A DNA stretch of 64,000 nucleotides from Cymbomonas tetramitiformis (lineage: Eukaryota; Chlorophyta; Pyramimonadophyceae; Pyramimonadales; Pyramimonadaceae): assembly GCA_001247695.2 (NCBI GenBank), contig LGRX02035490.1, positions 1-64,000 of the forward strand, read 5' to 3'. Position 1 is the stretch's first letter. Each line of letters starts with the position of its first letter. A model generated the notes under the pieces. That model saw nothing but the letters and a program-made list of their open reading frames with translations. It ran no database searches and had not been told where the DNA came from. Positions 51,877 to 62,857 of this stretch are shown here, in pieces. A program made the position numbers and the translations under genes.

Positions 51877-53215
51877 CTGGCCGGCGGCCAGCCCCAGACC
51901 CTGCCCTTCGGGGAAGTGAGGTCTTGCCCTGATGATCAGACCCTCTCCGCCCTGGAGAAGCGGTCAGAACCAGTGGAACCCCGTCGCGCCCGAGGACGCA
52001 GAGACCCTTGGGGCCAACGTCCCCACCCCAAGAGTGTGGCCTTCACCTCTGGGACCCGCTTGCGACGCACCTACCGCTCAGCTGGTGCCCCATCGCCGCC
52101 GAGGGATGACTTGTCCAGCCACCCTCTCGCAGGAAGCACCCCCTTCGATGAGCCGTCGCTACCTCTTGATGACGGCCCCGCTTATACACAAGCGAGGATC
52201 GAGGGTCGGAGGGGACGGCGAGTTCCCCGGCACAGACCCCCCATTATGGGCAACAACCGCGGAGAGCCCCGCGACCTTCGCCCCCGACCGCGTGTTGTCC
52301 TACCGCTGCCCATCTATCAGTCCAACCTCGCAGACCCACGGAAAAGGCTAACTGCGTGGCACTGGAAGAGAGATCTGTACTCCCTCCCCCTCGAAGTCGC
52401 CATGCAGAAGGTCCGCAGAGCTCTGCGCAAGTCCCCAGAGGCTGCCAAGGACCTGGTGGATAAAATGTCGGAGCGCGTCCGCAGCCGCGTACACTCTGGG
52501 AGTCGATCGCCAAAGGAACGCGTGAACCGCGCCAACCAGCTGGCAGAAAGGATACGCATTGCCCGCGAACCTCAAGATCGCAAGGAAGGCCATCAGCGCA
52601 TAGCTTTGTGGCACCTCCTTTCACACGACGGTCGCCAGCAAGTCCCCGAATCCTCTAACACCAGCTCCCACGACCTCTACGCGGCTTGGAGAGAGCTGTC
52701 GCCTGCCGAGCAGCAAAAGGCAATCGCCACTTCGAGTCCAGACTCTTCCCCAGGTAGCAGGCTGTGGGAAAAGGAGGGCGCACGAAGAGCAGCAGCGAGG
52801 TCTTCGACATCCCTCTGCACCCTGGACACTGAAGTGGGCACGATACCTGGGACAGCGGGAGATGTGGGTCTACCTGGCGCCTGGTGCAGTCTGCACGCAG
52901 TACACCAGTACAAGATGAGGAAGCTGGGTCCCAGCCCCTTGGGAGCATCCCCTCCATCATCCTCGCTGGCCGAGCCCACAACAGAGACTACATCTTCGCA
53001 CCATGATAACGCGCCGGCCACTCCGGGAGGAAACCCCGAAGGTTCATCCTACTGCTCAGAGGCGGAGGAGACCTCCGCACCCAGTTCGCTTTGCTTCACC
53101 CAGCAGATGACCACCGTCAAAACGCATGAAGCGGATGAAGCGCCACCCTGTCTCGACAGCCACCCCATCGCTGAAGACCCTGAGGTGATGGAAGAGGAGT
53201 CCTCGCCCTACAGAT
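51877..53215 (+). CDS. Post-gag polyprotein region of Ty3-like element 2
   Basis: In frame with gag after the TGA at 51874-51876; open to 53349, the last part being transposon sequence. It is Arg/Ser-rich with a helical segment (LEVAMQKVRRALRKSPEAAKDLV) and blocks matching element 1 (GLPGAWCSLHAVHQ, CFTQQMTTV, CLDSHP). No catalytic motif; the protease would follow. Being open and homologous to element 1, it is real coding sequence, made either by stop readthrough or from another start. Confidence 0.65.
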
Positions 53216-54368
53216 CTGCAACCCTTGGGAAAGCTTTCCATAGGCATGCCATCCCTGTGCCCTCCCTATGCCCGCCCTTGGGAACGCTCGGGAAAATCCG
53301 GAAATATTTTCCAAAGGCTTGGAAAGTTTTCCATAGGGTATTTCCATAGGGATACCCCCTTTTGGAGTTTCCATAGGGTTTCTATAGGGCTGTATGCCTA
53401 TGGAAAAGGACGTTCCATAGGCATGGAAGGCCGTATAATCACCCTATGGAAAAGTAAACATTTCCATAGGACGACTATAGGCATAACCAGGACTATGGAA
53501 AACCCTATGGAAAATGTAAACCCTTCCATAGGGCGGCTATAGGCATAGAGGGCCGATGGAAAGCCCTATGGAAAATATAACTTTCCCATACGCTTTCCAT
53601 AGGCATGTCCAAGGGCGGGCGTAGGGCGGGCGTAAGGATAGCGCACCTATGGAAAATTAGCGTATACTATGAGTTTTCCACAAGATTTTCCATAGGGCGG
53701 GCATAGCGATAGTACACCTATGGAAATGTACAATTCGCCCTGCGTATTCTCGGGAATAAAGTCGTAATTCCATAGGGCCTTCCATAGGGATGCCATAGGT
53801 ATGGTAGGCCTATGGAAACGTATAATCCACTCTGCGTATTCTCGGGAATATCAACGTAATTCCATAGGGCCTTCCATAGGGTCCCCATAGGGATAGTATA
53901 CCTATGGAAATATACAATTCATTCTGCGTATTCTCGGTCAATAAAGACGTAATTCCATAGGGGTTTCCATAGGGTTAGCTATAGGGATAACACAGGGTGA
54001 GCATGCCGTAGGTATACTCCTGATACAGGTGGCAAAGTCTATACCTATAGTATCCATATGGAATACGTTTCCACACGTATACCGTACGTATGGAATTGAC
54101 GTTCCATAGGTATAGCCGGCCTATGGAATGAGCTTTCCCAGGGGTGAGCCACCCAGTGGAAAGGTCTTCCGTAGGTATATCATCCGTATGGAAACATGTT
54201 TCCCAAGGGATACCGTACCTGTGAAAGGGTTTCCATAGGTATAACCATTCAGGTTTCATAGGGTGAGCATAGGGTGATGATTCATGATATATCCAGGCTT
54301 TCCATAGGGCTTTTACTACATATATACATATTAATATACAGAATAATTCCATCTATGAAATGAACAAG
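53216..54368. repeat. Left subterminal repeat region of CACTA-like element 2
   Basis: Dense TTTCCATAGG and its complement CCTATGGAAA, often paired about 20-60 bp apart as imperfect palindromes. A longer module, TATGGAAATNTACAATTC...CTGCGTATTCTCGG, recurs near 53715, 53810 and 53905. The module at about 54000-54260 (TCCCAGGGGTGAGCCACCCAGTGGAAA and TTTCCATAGGTATA) recurs in direct orientation at about 63400-63830. No gene. Confidence 0.85.
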
Positions 54369-57300
54369 TTATTCGTCATGTAAGTCGCCCACAAAATCTA
54401 CATGCCTATCTAGTATGAGCATCATCTTGTCTTTATCATATCTCCATGGTGGATCATTGAAACCGAGTTTGTGCTCGCCGAGATAATATACCAACCTATT
54501 TGCATCGGGTCGTCCAGCTGGAATTCTCTTGGTCGTGATGAACCGGTCAAAGTTCCATGGAATGGGTACAATGCACACCAAGCACTCAATCTCAAATGCT
54601 TGGATAAAAACCTCGGAAAGGTCCCATGGCAAGTCCGACCTCAACATCATATTGTTCGCCACGGTATCTTGAAATGCTGCCTTCAATGGAAACCATCTTA
54701 CTTTGAGGAAAACCAATTGTTTCCTGCCAATCGGGATGCTATAAATTTTCAGAAGCTCTCCGTACCTGCAACACATACTTTCCAAAGGGTGAGCATAGGG
54801 TGGGCACAGGGTGGACATAGGGCGGCTATAGGGCGGACACAGAGTGGGAAAGCTTAACTCGTAATCATAGGGAGGGTGTAGGGTGGTCGTAGGGTGGGCA
54901 CAGGGTGAGCATACGCATGATCTAGGATATATGTTACGGTATAGGGATGTTGTAGGGCGAACACAGGGTAGGCATAGGGCCAATATAGGGCGAACATAGG
55001 GTGGGCATCGGATGAACGACCTGTCTTCATGGGCATTCAATCCATTTACGGGGTATCAAAGATTGCCTTTATGTATCGTTGACAGGTGGTGAGGTGGCGG
55101 TCGGCGGATCGCGTACGAAAAGTGTCTCGTCCGACTTTCACGTGCTGACTCTTCATCACACCGTCCATGTAGACATAACAACGCTCCTTGGTACTCAAAG
55201 GACGACATTCCCTCGTCAACCGGTTCAACCGCCATGTCTCCGGATCTTGGATGACGGGTCGTGGCATGATCCGCCGTTCTCTCAAACTCAATCGCTTCCA
55301 TTCAGCGAGTTTGGTGTCAAAGTCGTTTTTCAGGAGCTGGGCCCATGGGAAATTCGTGCGCATATACTTCCGTATACCTTTTATGTCACCTGTGGGTGAT
55401 CAATGGGTGGGCATAAGATGGTTACGAATTTCAAAGGGTGGGCATGGGGTAGGCATAGGGTGAGCACAGGGATGGAATATTTCTTTTCAGCTCCAAGGGT
55501 GGGCATAGGGCGGGCATATGGCGGGAAAGATTTCCATTGGGTGGGCACAGGGCGGACATCTACTGCAAAGGCATCTAAGGCCCTGCGTACCTTCATCCAA
55601 GGTTATCGGTGTTTGCTTGCCAATCACCTCCACTCGTCGCTTTTGTGGCCCAGTGTATGGTGCAACCTTCTCATTAGATATTGAAGCATATATGCCACGG
55701 ACTAGCATCAGCTGTTTTTCTAGCATCTGACCTGCGACATACATAAAACATAAACAAACGTACAGTGCAGCCAGACGTTTCCATACCTATGTTCTCCCTA
55801 TGGAAGGAGCTTTCCATAGGCACGGTATACGTACGGAACCGATACATAGTAAAGGCATAAGGTAAACATAGGGTGGGCATAAGGTGGGCATAGGGCGGGA
55901 AACTTTGAGATTCCCATTCCCTATGGTGATCACAGGGATAGCATAGGGCGGACGTAGGGTGAACATAGGGTGAGCCTAGGTATACATACCGTTCATGATG
56001 TTGGCTACTGGCTGCGATCGAGTTTTGACCGACTCCTTGCATTTCCCATAGAATGACTCCCACGGAAATAACCATGTTCCATGCGCAGGTCCTGTCAGTT
56101 CGATATGCCGAGGCAAATGTCGCAAAATATGCGTAGTTATATTCCAATCTTCGGGTGAAAACTCCTTCTCCCATCGGTCCATTAGAGCTTCAACCCGTTT
56201 ATGCAGACGGTCCTCGGAGATGATGTGGTTTGAGACTATCTCACGCACCACTACGACGAACTCCCCAACAAAGGACGAGAATTTCGGATGATGCAAATCT
56301 CCCAATGCGTCTGGCCAAGCTGCGATTGCGCTCATGAAGCCGCAAGTTATGAAGACAATCCCCACGGCGGCCTTCAGTTTTCTTGGCTCTCTTGTGCTCG
56401 CGCTGAACTCCATGCCCTTAGTTACCACGTTGCCCCAATTCCGATCGACTTTTGATTTCTTGTACCACTTAATCGCAATAGAACGAATGTCCTCATCCAC
56501 ACCCCATGGTACAGCGAGTTCTGCAAAAACAGAAAAGAACAGCAGTCACTGTCATGCATTATTTGACAATCGCCAGGTTCCAAGGGGGGGTATAGGGTGG
56601 CTATAGGTCGGGTGCAGGGTGGGCATAGGGATGGAATATTTCTCTGCAGTTCCAAGGGTGAGTATAGGGTGGGCATATGGTGGGCACAGGGTGAGCACAG
56701 GGTGAGCACAGGGATGGAATGCGTTTCCCCAGTTCCAAGGGTGGGTATAGGGAGGGCATAGGGCGAGCACAGGGATGGAATGAAATCCCGAGATTGTTAC
56801 ATACCAGCAAAATGTTCTTCCAAGGTTTTCTCCACCTCGTTCTCGTCCACAGGTTCAGGTAGCCACTCCGGGTGCACATGGTGATTTTCAGCATATCTAA
56901 GGCATTTAATATTCCAGTTGCACTGAAAAATAGCACATGTCATCCTATATTCCAAGTTATGAAGTTCGTGCATGATATCCGGGAAGTAGTCCTTTGTCAC
57001 GGAAAAGTGTGGCAACAAAGAAAGTGCACACGGCCCTTTGATGCCCGTTCTACTATAAATCTCTCGAAGCTGAGCAGCAGTGTACAACCCAGAATCTGCG
57101 CAACTTGCATTTCTGGCCTGCAGCAATCGTACGTCCTCATCGGTGCGGAGAGGTGCAGAACCTGTGAGGACAGTTGTCACATTCGTCATCGCATTCGTTT
57201 TCATAGGGGGGGCATAGGGCGATCACAGGGCTAGCATAGGGCGGCCATAGGGCGAGCATAGGGTGGGAAACCTGAATTGGTTATCTCAGGTACGGTATAG

Positions 57301-59631
57301 GGATGCTATAGCGGTGTCACAGGGCGGGCATAGGGTGGGCATAGGGTGGGAATAAGCTGGACTACCTTTGAAAATTGTTTTATTCAAACAGCTTGTTCCC
57401 CAGGTCTCGCCGGTAATGTTGCAGAACATGCAGGCTTTAGAAGCGGAATTTCCTCCCACTCGATTGGCAATTTCCGTTATGCCCCCCGTGCCATAGTCAG
57501 CAACAACACACGTGAGCATGCATCGTAACTGGAAGATTTCCTTTTTTCTTGAATCAAACGCTCGGACACCAACATTCCACATGTCGAGCAACTCGTCCAC
57601 CAAGAACTTGTAGTAAATCTGAGCATTACTCGGTTTATCCTCGATTATTCCGTATACCAATAGAAACTCGTACTTGGCTCGATACTCAGCAGGCAGATTT
57701 AAGATTTGGAACGTTATTGGGGTGATTGAGGACGTGACCGCCGTGGAATCGTTATGAGGATTCACTCCATCGGCACACATGAATAAGGAGATGTTCCGTG
57801 GCTCCGTAAAGAAGCCCGGCTGCTCGACATACACCTTATTTCTCCAGAAGGTCGACTCTGCGATTGAAACCGAGCAACGAAACTTATCATTTAAGGTGAG
57901 GAACACAATTACACTTTCTGGAATAATAAATGGATTTTGGGCATAGGATAAGCATAGGGTGGTCATAGGGTGGGCATAGGGCGAACATAGGGTGGGCATA
58001 GGGTCAACATACAGTAATCACTCAGTAATAAGAAAACCCGCCAATAAGAAAGTAGCCAGCTTTTTTGATTTCTTCACAATATTTAACACACAACACTCCA
58101 TATTTAAGATCTCTATATAAATAAGAAACTTGCTAGGCTGACCTAAAATTCCTGTTTTCTTAAAATCGAGTGTTTACTGTAGGATGCAAGGCAATTGTGA
58201 ATTGGGCATAGGGTGAGCATAGGGTGGACATAGGGTGATCATAGGGATGTTATAGCGTGGACATAGGGTGATCATAGGGATGTTATAGGGTGGGCATAGG
58301 GTGAGCATGTGGGAGGGATACACTTACGATGAAACGTAGTCACAACCGGCAGATCGTCGTTCTCCGCGGGTGTAGTTATCTTCCATGATACCAAGAGCTC
58401 GGCCATCTCTGGTATCAAATATAGCATCGGCAGGAGTTCGTCCAAGCGCCAAAACCTAAATACCTTGTACGGCTTTCCCGGAATAAGCCGTCCGTTACGT
58501 CGAGAGCTGGGGTGACACCGAAGTTTGTGGCAATGGAGGCACTGGGTAAGGTCGTCATGCCGGCCCGGAGTGAAGATCATGCATTCATTCCTGCAAACGT
58601 CGGCGGTATGGTACGGCAGTGCAAAATCCTTCCACATAGACAAAGCTTGTTTGAAGGAGGTCGGGAAACCATTTCGTCTCTGATTGCCGATGATGTCAAC
58701 GTTGCCAATCACCGTTTGCCGCATGAGATTGAAGATTTGATCAAACATGGATTGGGTAGCATTGTGCTCGGATTTCGTTTCCAGCAGATCAACGACAAGA
58801 CGATGCATTGTTGAAACCTTCTCGGCATAGACGTGATCAACGACCTGTGAAATCACGAGAGGCATCCCCAACTTTACAGGAACTGCAAAATAAAAAAAAG
58901 GCATTTCCCTCCGCATGTCCACCCTATGCCCGTCCTATGCCCACCCTATGCCGACCCTATGGAAACATCCAATGCTTTTCCATAGGCATGCCTACCCAGT
59001 GAACCACCTATACCCGCCCTTGGGAATGCTCAGGCCCACCCTATGGAAACATTCCATGTTTTCCCAACCTATGCCCGCCCAATGCTCGCCCTATGCCCAC
59101 CCACTGGAAACGTCCAATGCTTTCCATAGGCATACTTACCCAGCGCTCTACCTATACCCGCCTCTGGGAATGCCTGTTCCCACCCTATGGAAACGTTCAA
59201 CGATTTCCCAACCTATGCCCACCTGTTTGCATACGTACGCCCACCCTTGGGAAATACAGAAAGAGGGGTACCTCATGGTTATCCATATCCTCATCGTTGG
59301 CAGCAGGAATTAGGAGACGGGCACAATGTTCTTCCAGCTTTCTCAAATGATCCTGGAGAATTTCGTCCGCTTCTGCATTGGCATCTTCCATGTCATCATC
59401 ACCTCCAAGGGAACCACCATCACCACCATTACGGTCACCCCCGTCATCACTTGAAGTATCGTCTTCACTACTACTTTCCCCCATGTATACCGCTCCTTGC
59501 CATCTCTTGTATAGCTTCGTATGTCGTTGTATCGTTCGAAGAGGTTTTTCAACTTGTAGTCGGCACACGGTGCAAGGACATGGTGGCATGTCGACCCCGT
59601 GGTTGTTTAATACTGGCCCACAACACACCAT
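54369..59631 (-). CDS. Plant-type CACTA transposase, 8 exons, about 1085 aa
   Basis: Exons on the minus strand: 59631-59235, 58882-58328, 57917-57366, 57161-56805, 56520-55990, 55731-55591, 55377-55050 and 54765-54369; the sum is 3,258 nt, an exact number of codons. Exon 1 has an N-terminal CxCxxC motif (PPCPCTVC), an HxxLYKRW-like segment and acidic repeats. Exon 2 matches the N-terminal Tnp2 region with CRNECMIFTPG and CLHCHKLR. Exon 3 is Transposase_21 (CADGVNPHN, LNLPAEYRAKYE, VVADYG, CMFC). Exon 5 is DUF4218-like (LRHLPRHIELTGPAHGTW). Exon 8 is DUF4216-like (FLKVRWFPLKA). It would be the DDE transposase of the element. Six of seven introns are phase 1; the last is phase 2. All carry the CCCACCCTATG repeat. 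The exon 1 donor was chosen by phase. Confidence 0.85.
54766..59234. repeat. CCCACCCTATG minisatellite in all seven transposase introns
   Basis: Each intron (59234-58883, 58327-57918, 57365-57162, 56804-56521, 55989-55732, 55590-55378, 55049-54766; 204-410 nt) holds runs of GGGTGGGCATA or its complement, about 11 bp per unit with GAGC/GGGC variants. In introns 2-7 the sense-strand unit is CCCACCCTATGC; in intron 1 the orientation is reversed. The exons contain none of it. Confidence 0.9.
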
Positions 59632-61029
59632 CCATACCGGCACGCATGACTACTTGGAACCGTTGCTTCCTTTTTAACTTTTCATTTGCTAGGCATAGGG
59701 TGATCATGAGGTGGTCATAGGGTGGGCGTAGGGTGGGCATAGGCATGGAAACAATACGATGTGTTCCATAGGGCGGTCCGCCCAATGACATCCCTATGGA
59801 AGGTGTTCAATACCTTCCATACCATGAACGTAGGGTGGACATAGGGTGGACATACGTTAGGAATGCTGTATTCTGGTTCCATAGGGATGCCCACCCTATA
59901 CAACCTATGGGAAAATAACTTGAATTTTCCATAGGGATATTGGGTTGATATTCTATGAACGGTCGAGGTGTTAACCCTATAATAGTGGCGTCCGTAGGGC
60001 TGGAAATAATTACACAGGGATGGAAAAACCCTATGTAAAACCTATGGGAACGCATTTCCATTGGCTTTCCATAGGGCAAAAACCTTTCCATAGGGCACTT
60101 TTAAATCCCCTATCTCAAAATCGTATGGAATGGCTCTGGAAAATTTGCCACAGGCCCCAATGGAAATCGTTTCCACAGGGTGATCATAGGTTGGCTCACC
60201 CCATTTTCGGGATTCCATAGGTAATTTATAGGGATGGAATCAAAAAAATGAAAAATAGGGCAGGGTAAAACAGGCCCTTTTTGGACTCTACAACAGCAAC
60301 ACGCCGCACTTGGAAAATGCCTATGGAAAATGCAGAATTACACTGTTAAGGAATGCCACAGAGATCATCCCTATGATAGTGGCGTCCATACCTGTGGAAT
60401 GGCCTGGAAACAGGTTAAAAAACATCACCAATGTACCCTATGGAAAATCCGGAGCCTGTGGAAAAAGTGGTGTGCCCTATGGGAAATCCAGAGCCTATCC
60501 CTATGGAAACCCCTATGGAAGACCCCCTACCGCCGCCAAAAACCCCCCAAATAAAATGAGCCTGTTCGATCACCCCCAAGAAAACAAACCATTTGTTCAC
60601 TGACGAGGGGGGCAAAAAAACAAAATTGCGGCCTGTATGCGCAATTTTGGCTATTAGAGATTTTATTTCTGGAACTTCAAAAAAAATCGGGAAGAACCTG
60701 ATTTCAAACGAAAATCGAATCGCATTGGGTCCGACAGCGACGACGCGCGCAGATTCCACGCATGACATCGAATTATGAATTCTCAACGGCAATCTCAGAC
60801 TGGATATGCCATACGTTGACCACAGGGATGGAAATCGTAATACAGGTATGCCCAGGCCGGGACATCCTAATGGAAATCGTGCCACGACGGCGATCGATGG
60901 GAGTGTGCAAATAATCGCATGGAAAACCGTACGGAAAGCTAATTAGACCCATAAAACCCCAGGAAAAACCCCAGGTCCCAGCACACGCAGTTGTTTCCCA
61001 GTCACCTTCGTTAGTTCTTTACAATCAAA
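59632..61029. promoter_or_regulatory. Divergent region of CACTA-like element 2 with further CCATAGG repeats
   Basis: 1.4 kb between the transposase and the accessory gene, so both promoters should be here. 59690-60260 and 60305-60530 hold CCATAGGG/CCTATGGAAA repeats; 60550-61029 is unique. A poly-pyrimidine-rich leader precedes the accessory ATG. No gene is supported. Confidence 0.55.
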
Positions 61030-62857
61030 ATGGCAAAAACAGCAGCCGCAGAATATGCCAAGAAGAAAGTTGAGAAGACCAAGAAAAGGAAGCCTCCCAC
61101 ACTCTACGACGAAGCCCGCACGAAAAGGGGCAAGAAGTGCCAGCAAGCGCGGGCCATCGCACAGGCCCAGGAGGGGAAGAAGGCCAAAGCCGCAGGCAAA
61201 AAACTAGTGAAGGAATGCTTCGGTTCGGACTCTTCGGATTCCGAAGAAGAGGAGGAGGATGACGAGGAGGAGGAGGAGGAGGAGGAGGCCGCTAAGGCGG
61301 GACCAGCAGACCAACCGTTGGACTTCGTAAAGTTGATGGAAAACCCGCAGCAGATGGCAGCGATCTTTGCAATGATGCAAAAGGCACAGCAAGGTGTGAA
61401 GATCGAGGCGGATCCAGTGGCTAGGCGGCCGTCGGGGGCGACGGACGATGAGGTTTCTTTGATGCAGGCGGACGCCCGGACCCTCATAAGCGAATGGGAG
61501 GAAGCCAAAAAACTCCCGGTGGGAGCGTGCAAAGAGGACCTTGGGAAAAAGTTCGTGAAGCTGAAACGAGAAATCGGCAAACAACATATCCCCCCCTGCA
61601 CTGACAAGCAAGTTCACACGTACCTGGTTGCTCACCTGAGCTATCGCAAGGCCCGCCGCGGAGGAACCGGCCGGTTCAAAATGAATAAGGGTGGGGACAT
61701 CCGCATATATGGCGGACCGCTCAACGGTCTCACTGTGGAAAACTTCACAGGTCAATCTGTACCCAATGCAGATATCGTCAAGAAGCTCAACAAGTTCACA
61801 GACCCTGCAGCGCGGAAGGGCAAGGAGTGGACTACATTGGAGGAGCTCGTCGGCGGAACAATCGTGTGGCCAGAAGTGGATGAGGAAGATCAGGAGGATG
61901 AGGATGGGAAGGGGAAGGAGAAGGCTGCTGAGGAGGCTCCTAAGGGGGGAGAGGAGTTCGAAGGTGAAGCTGTCGAGGTACGTAAGCTCTTTGCCTGTGA
62001 GGTACACCTATGCTCACCCTGTATTATAGGCAAACTGTAGCTACGGAAGGTATTTTTGCTTTCACCCCCTACTGTCTGTGGGACAGTGGTGTCCCACCTG
62101 TGCTCACCCTGTACTACAGGCATACTATAAGTATGGAAGCTTTCAGCACTTGAATGGTATACTTATGCTTACCCTGTATTATAGGTAGACTATAGGTATG
62201 GAAACTTGGGAACTGACTTTATTTTGCTGGGTGTGTGCGCGCACTTGCTCGCAGGCCTCACGTGACTTCGAGCTGCACTGTCCAGTGGGTCTCTTCGCCA
62301 AAACCCAACAGAGCAGCGAGAAGCTTGAGGAGAAGGAGACCGCCAACTTCGAGCAACGCTCAAAGTTCGAGTTGGCGGTGGGGGTGGTGGAAGCACTACC
62401 GGGCACCCTTTCCCAAACATTCACGGACCCCCCCATGAAGGTTCCCGATGGCGTTTACGAGATCTGCCTACTCGGGAACCGTATGCCGACAAAGGCGGAC
62501 GGCGGGAGCCCGGCTATCAAGTCGTTTATTATGACGTCTTTGTTAAAGCTTCACGTCAAGAAGGATAGCGCGGTGAATGCGGCGGACTTCGCACACACGG
62601 AGGAATCGGTGGGGAAACCCAAGTCCGTCCTCTGGGTGGAGGGTCGCCACCTCCGACACAGCCACAAGGCGTCGGAGGTGGTGGCCCTCAAACAAAAGAA
62701 GATAAAGGAAGCTGCTTTAAAGGTACGTTAAAGGTTATTTTTTAAGCTTTGGAAAACCAACCAACATGACTTACATTTGCTCCATGGTTTTCCACAGGCG
62801 AATGATAAGAAGGATGAGGAAGAAGAAGGCCAGGCTACGCAGGCGGAGTCGGAATGA
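61030..62857 (+). CDS. Acidic accessory protein of CACTA-like element 2, 3 exons, 491 aa
   Basis: Exons 61030-61977, 62255-62722 and 62798-62857, all phase 0. Starts MAKTAAAEYAKKKVEK, a basic lead with nuclear-localisation-like KKRK, then a long Glu/Asp run (EEEEEDDEEEEEEEE, near residue 75-90), a helical middle and a globular-looking block (GGDIRIYGGPLNGLTVENFTG). The second exon has a possible DNA-binding end (WVEGRHLRHSHKASEVVALKQKK). No named domain is recognised. By place and orientation it corresponds to the accessory gene of element 1 and to TnpA-type proteins that bind subterminal repeats; this role is inferred. Intron 1 holds three rough copies of a CCTATGCTCACCCTGTATTATAGG unit. Confidence 0.72.

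Larger units (their letters stand above)
46531..53215 (+). mobile_element. Ty3-like LTR retroelement 2, 3' end cut by CACTA-2
   Basis: 5' LTR, tRNA-Met-type primer site, long leader, intact gag and an in-frame region after a single stop, homologous to Ty3-like element 1. The body ends at about 53215, just after LDSHP and an acidic stretch, where CCATAGG repeats of CACTA-2 begin. Protease, RT and 3' LTR are not in the window and may lie beyond 64000. Confidence 0.82.
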
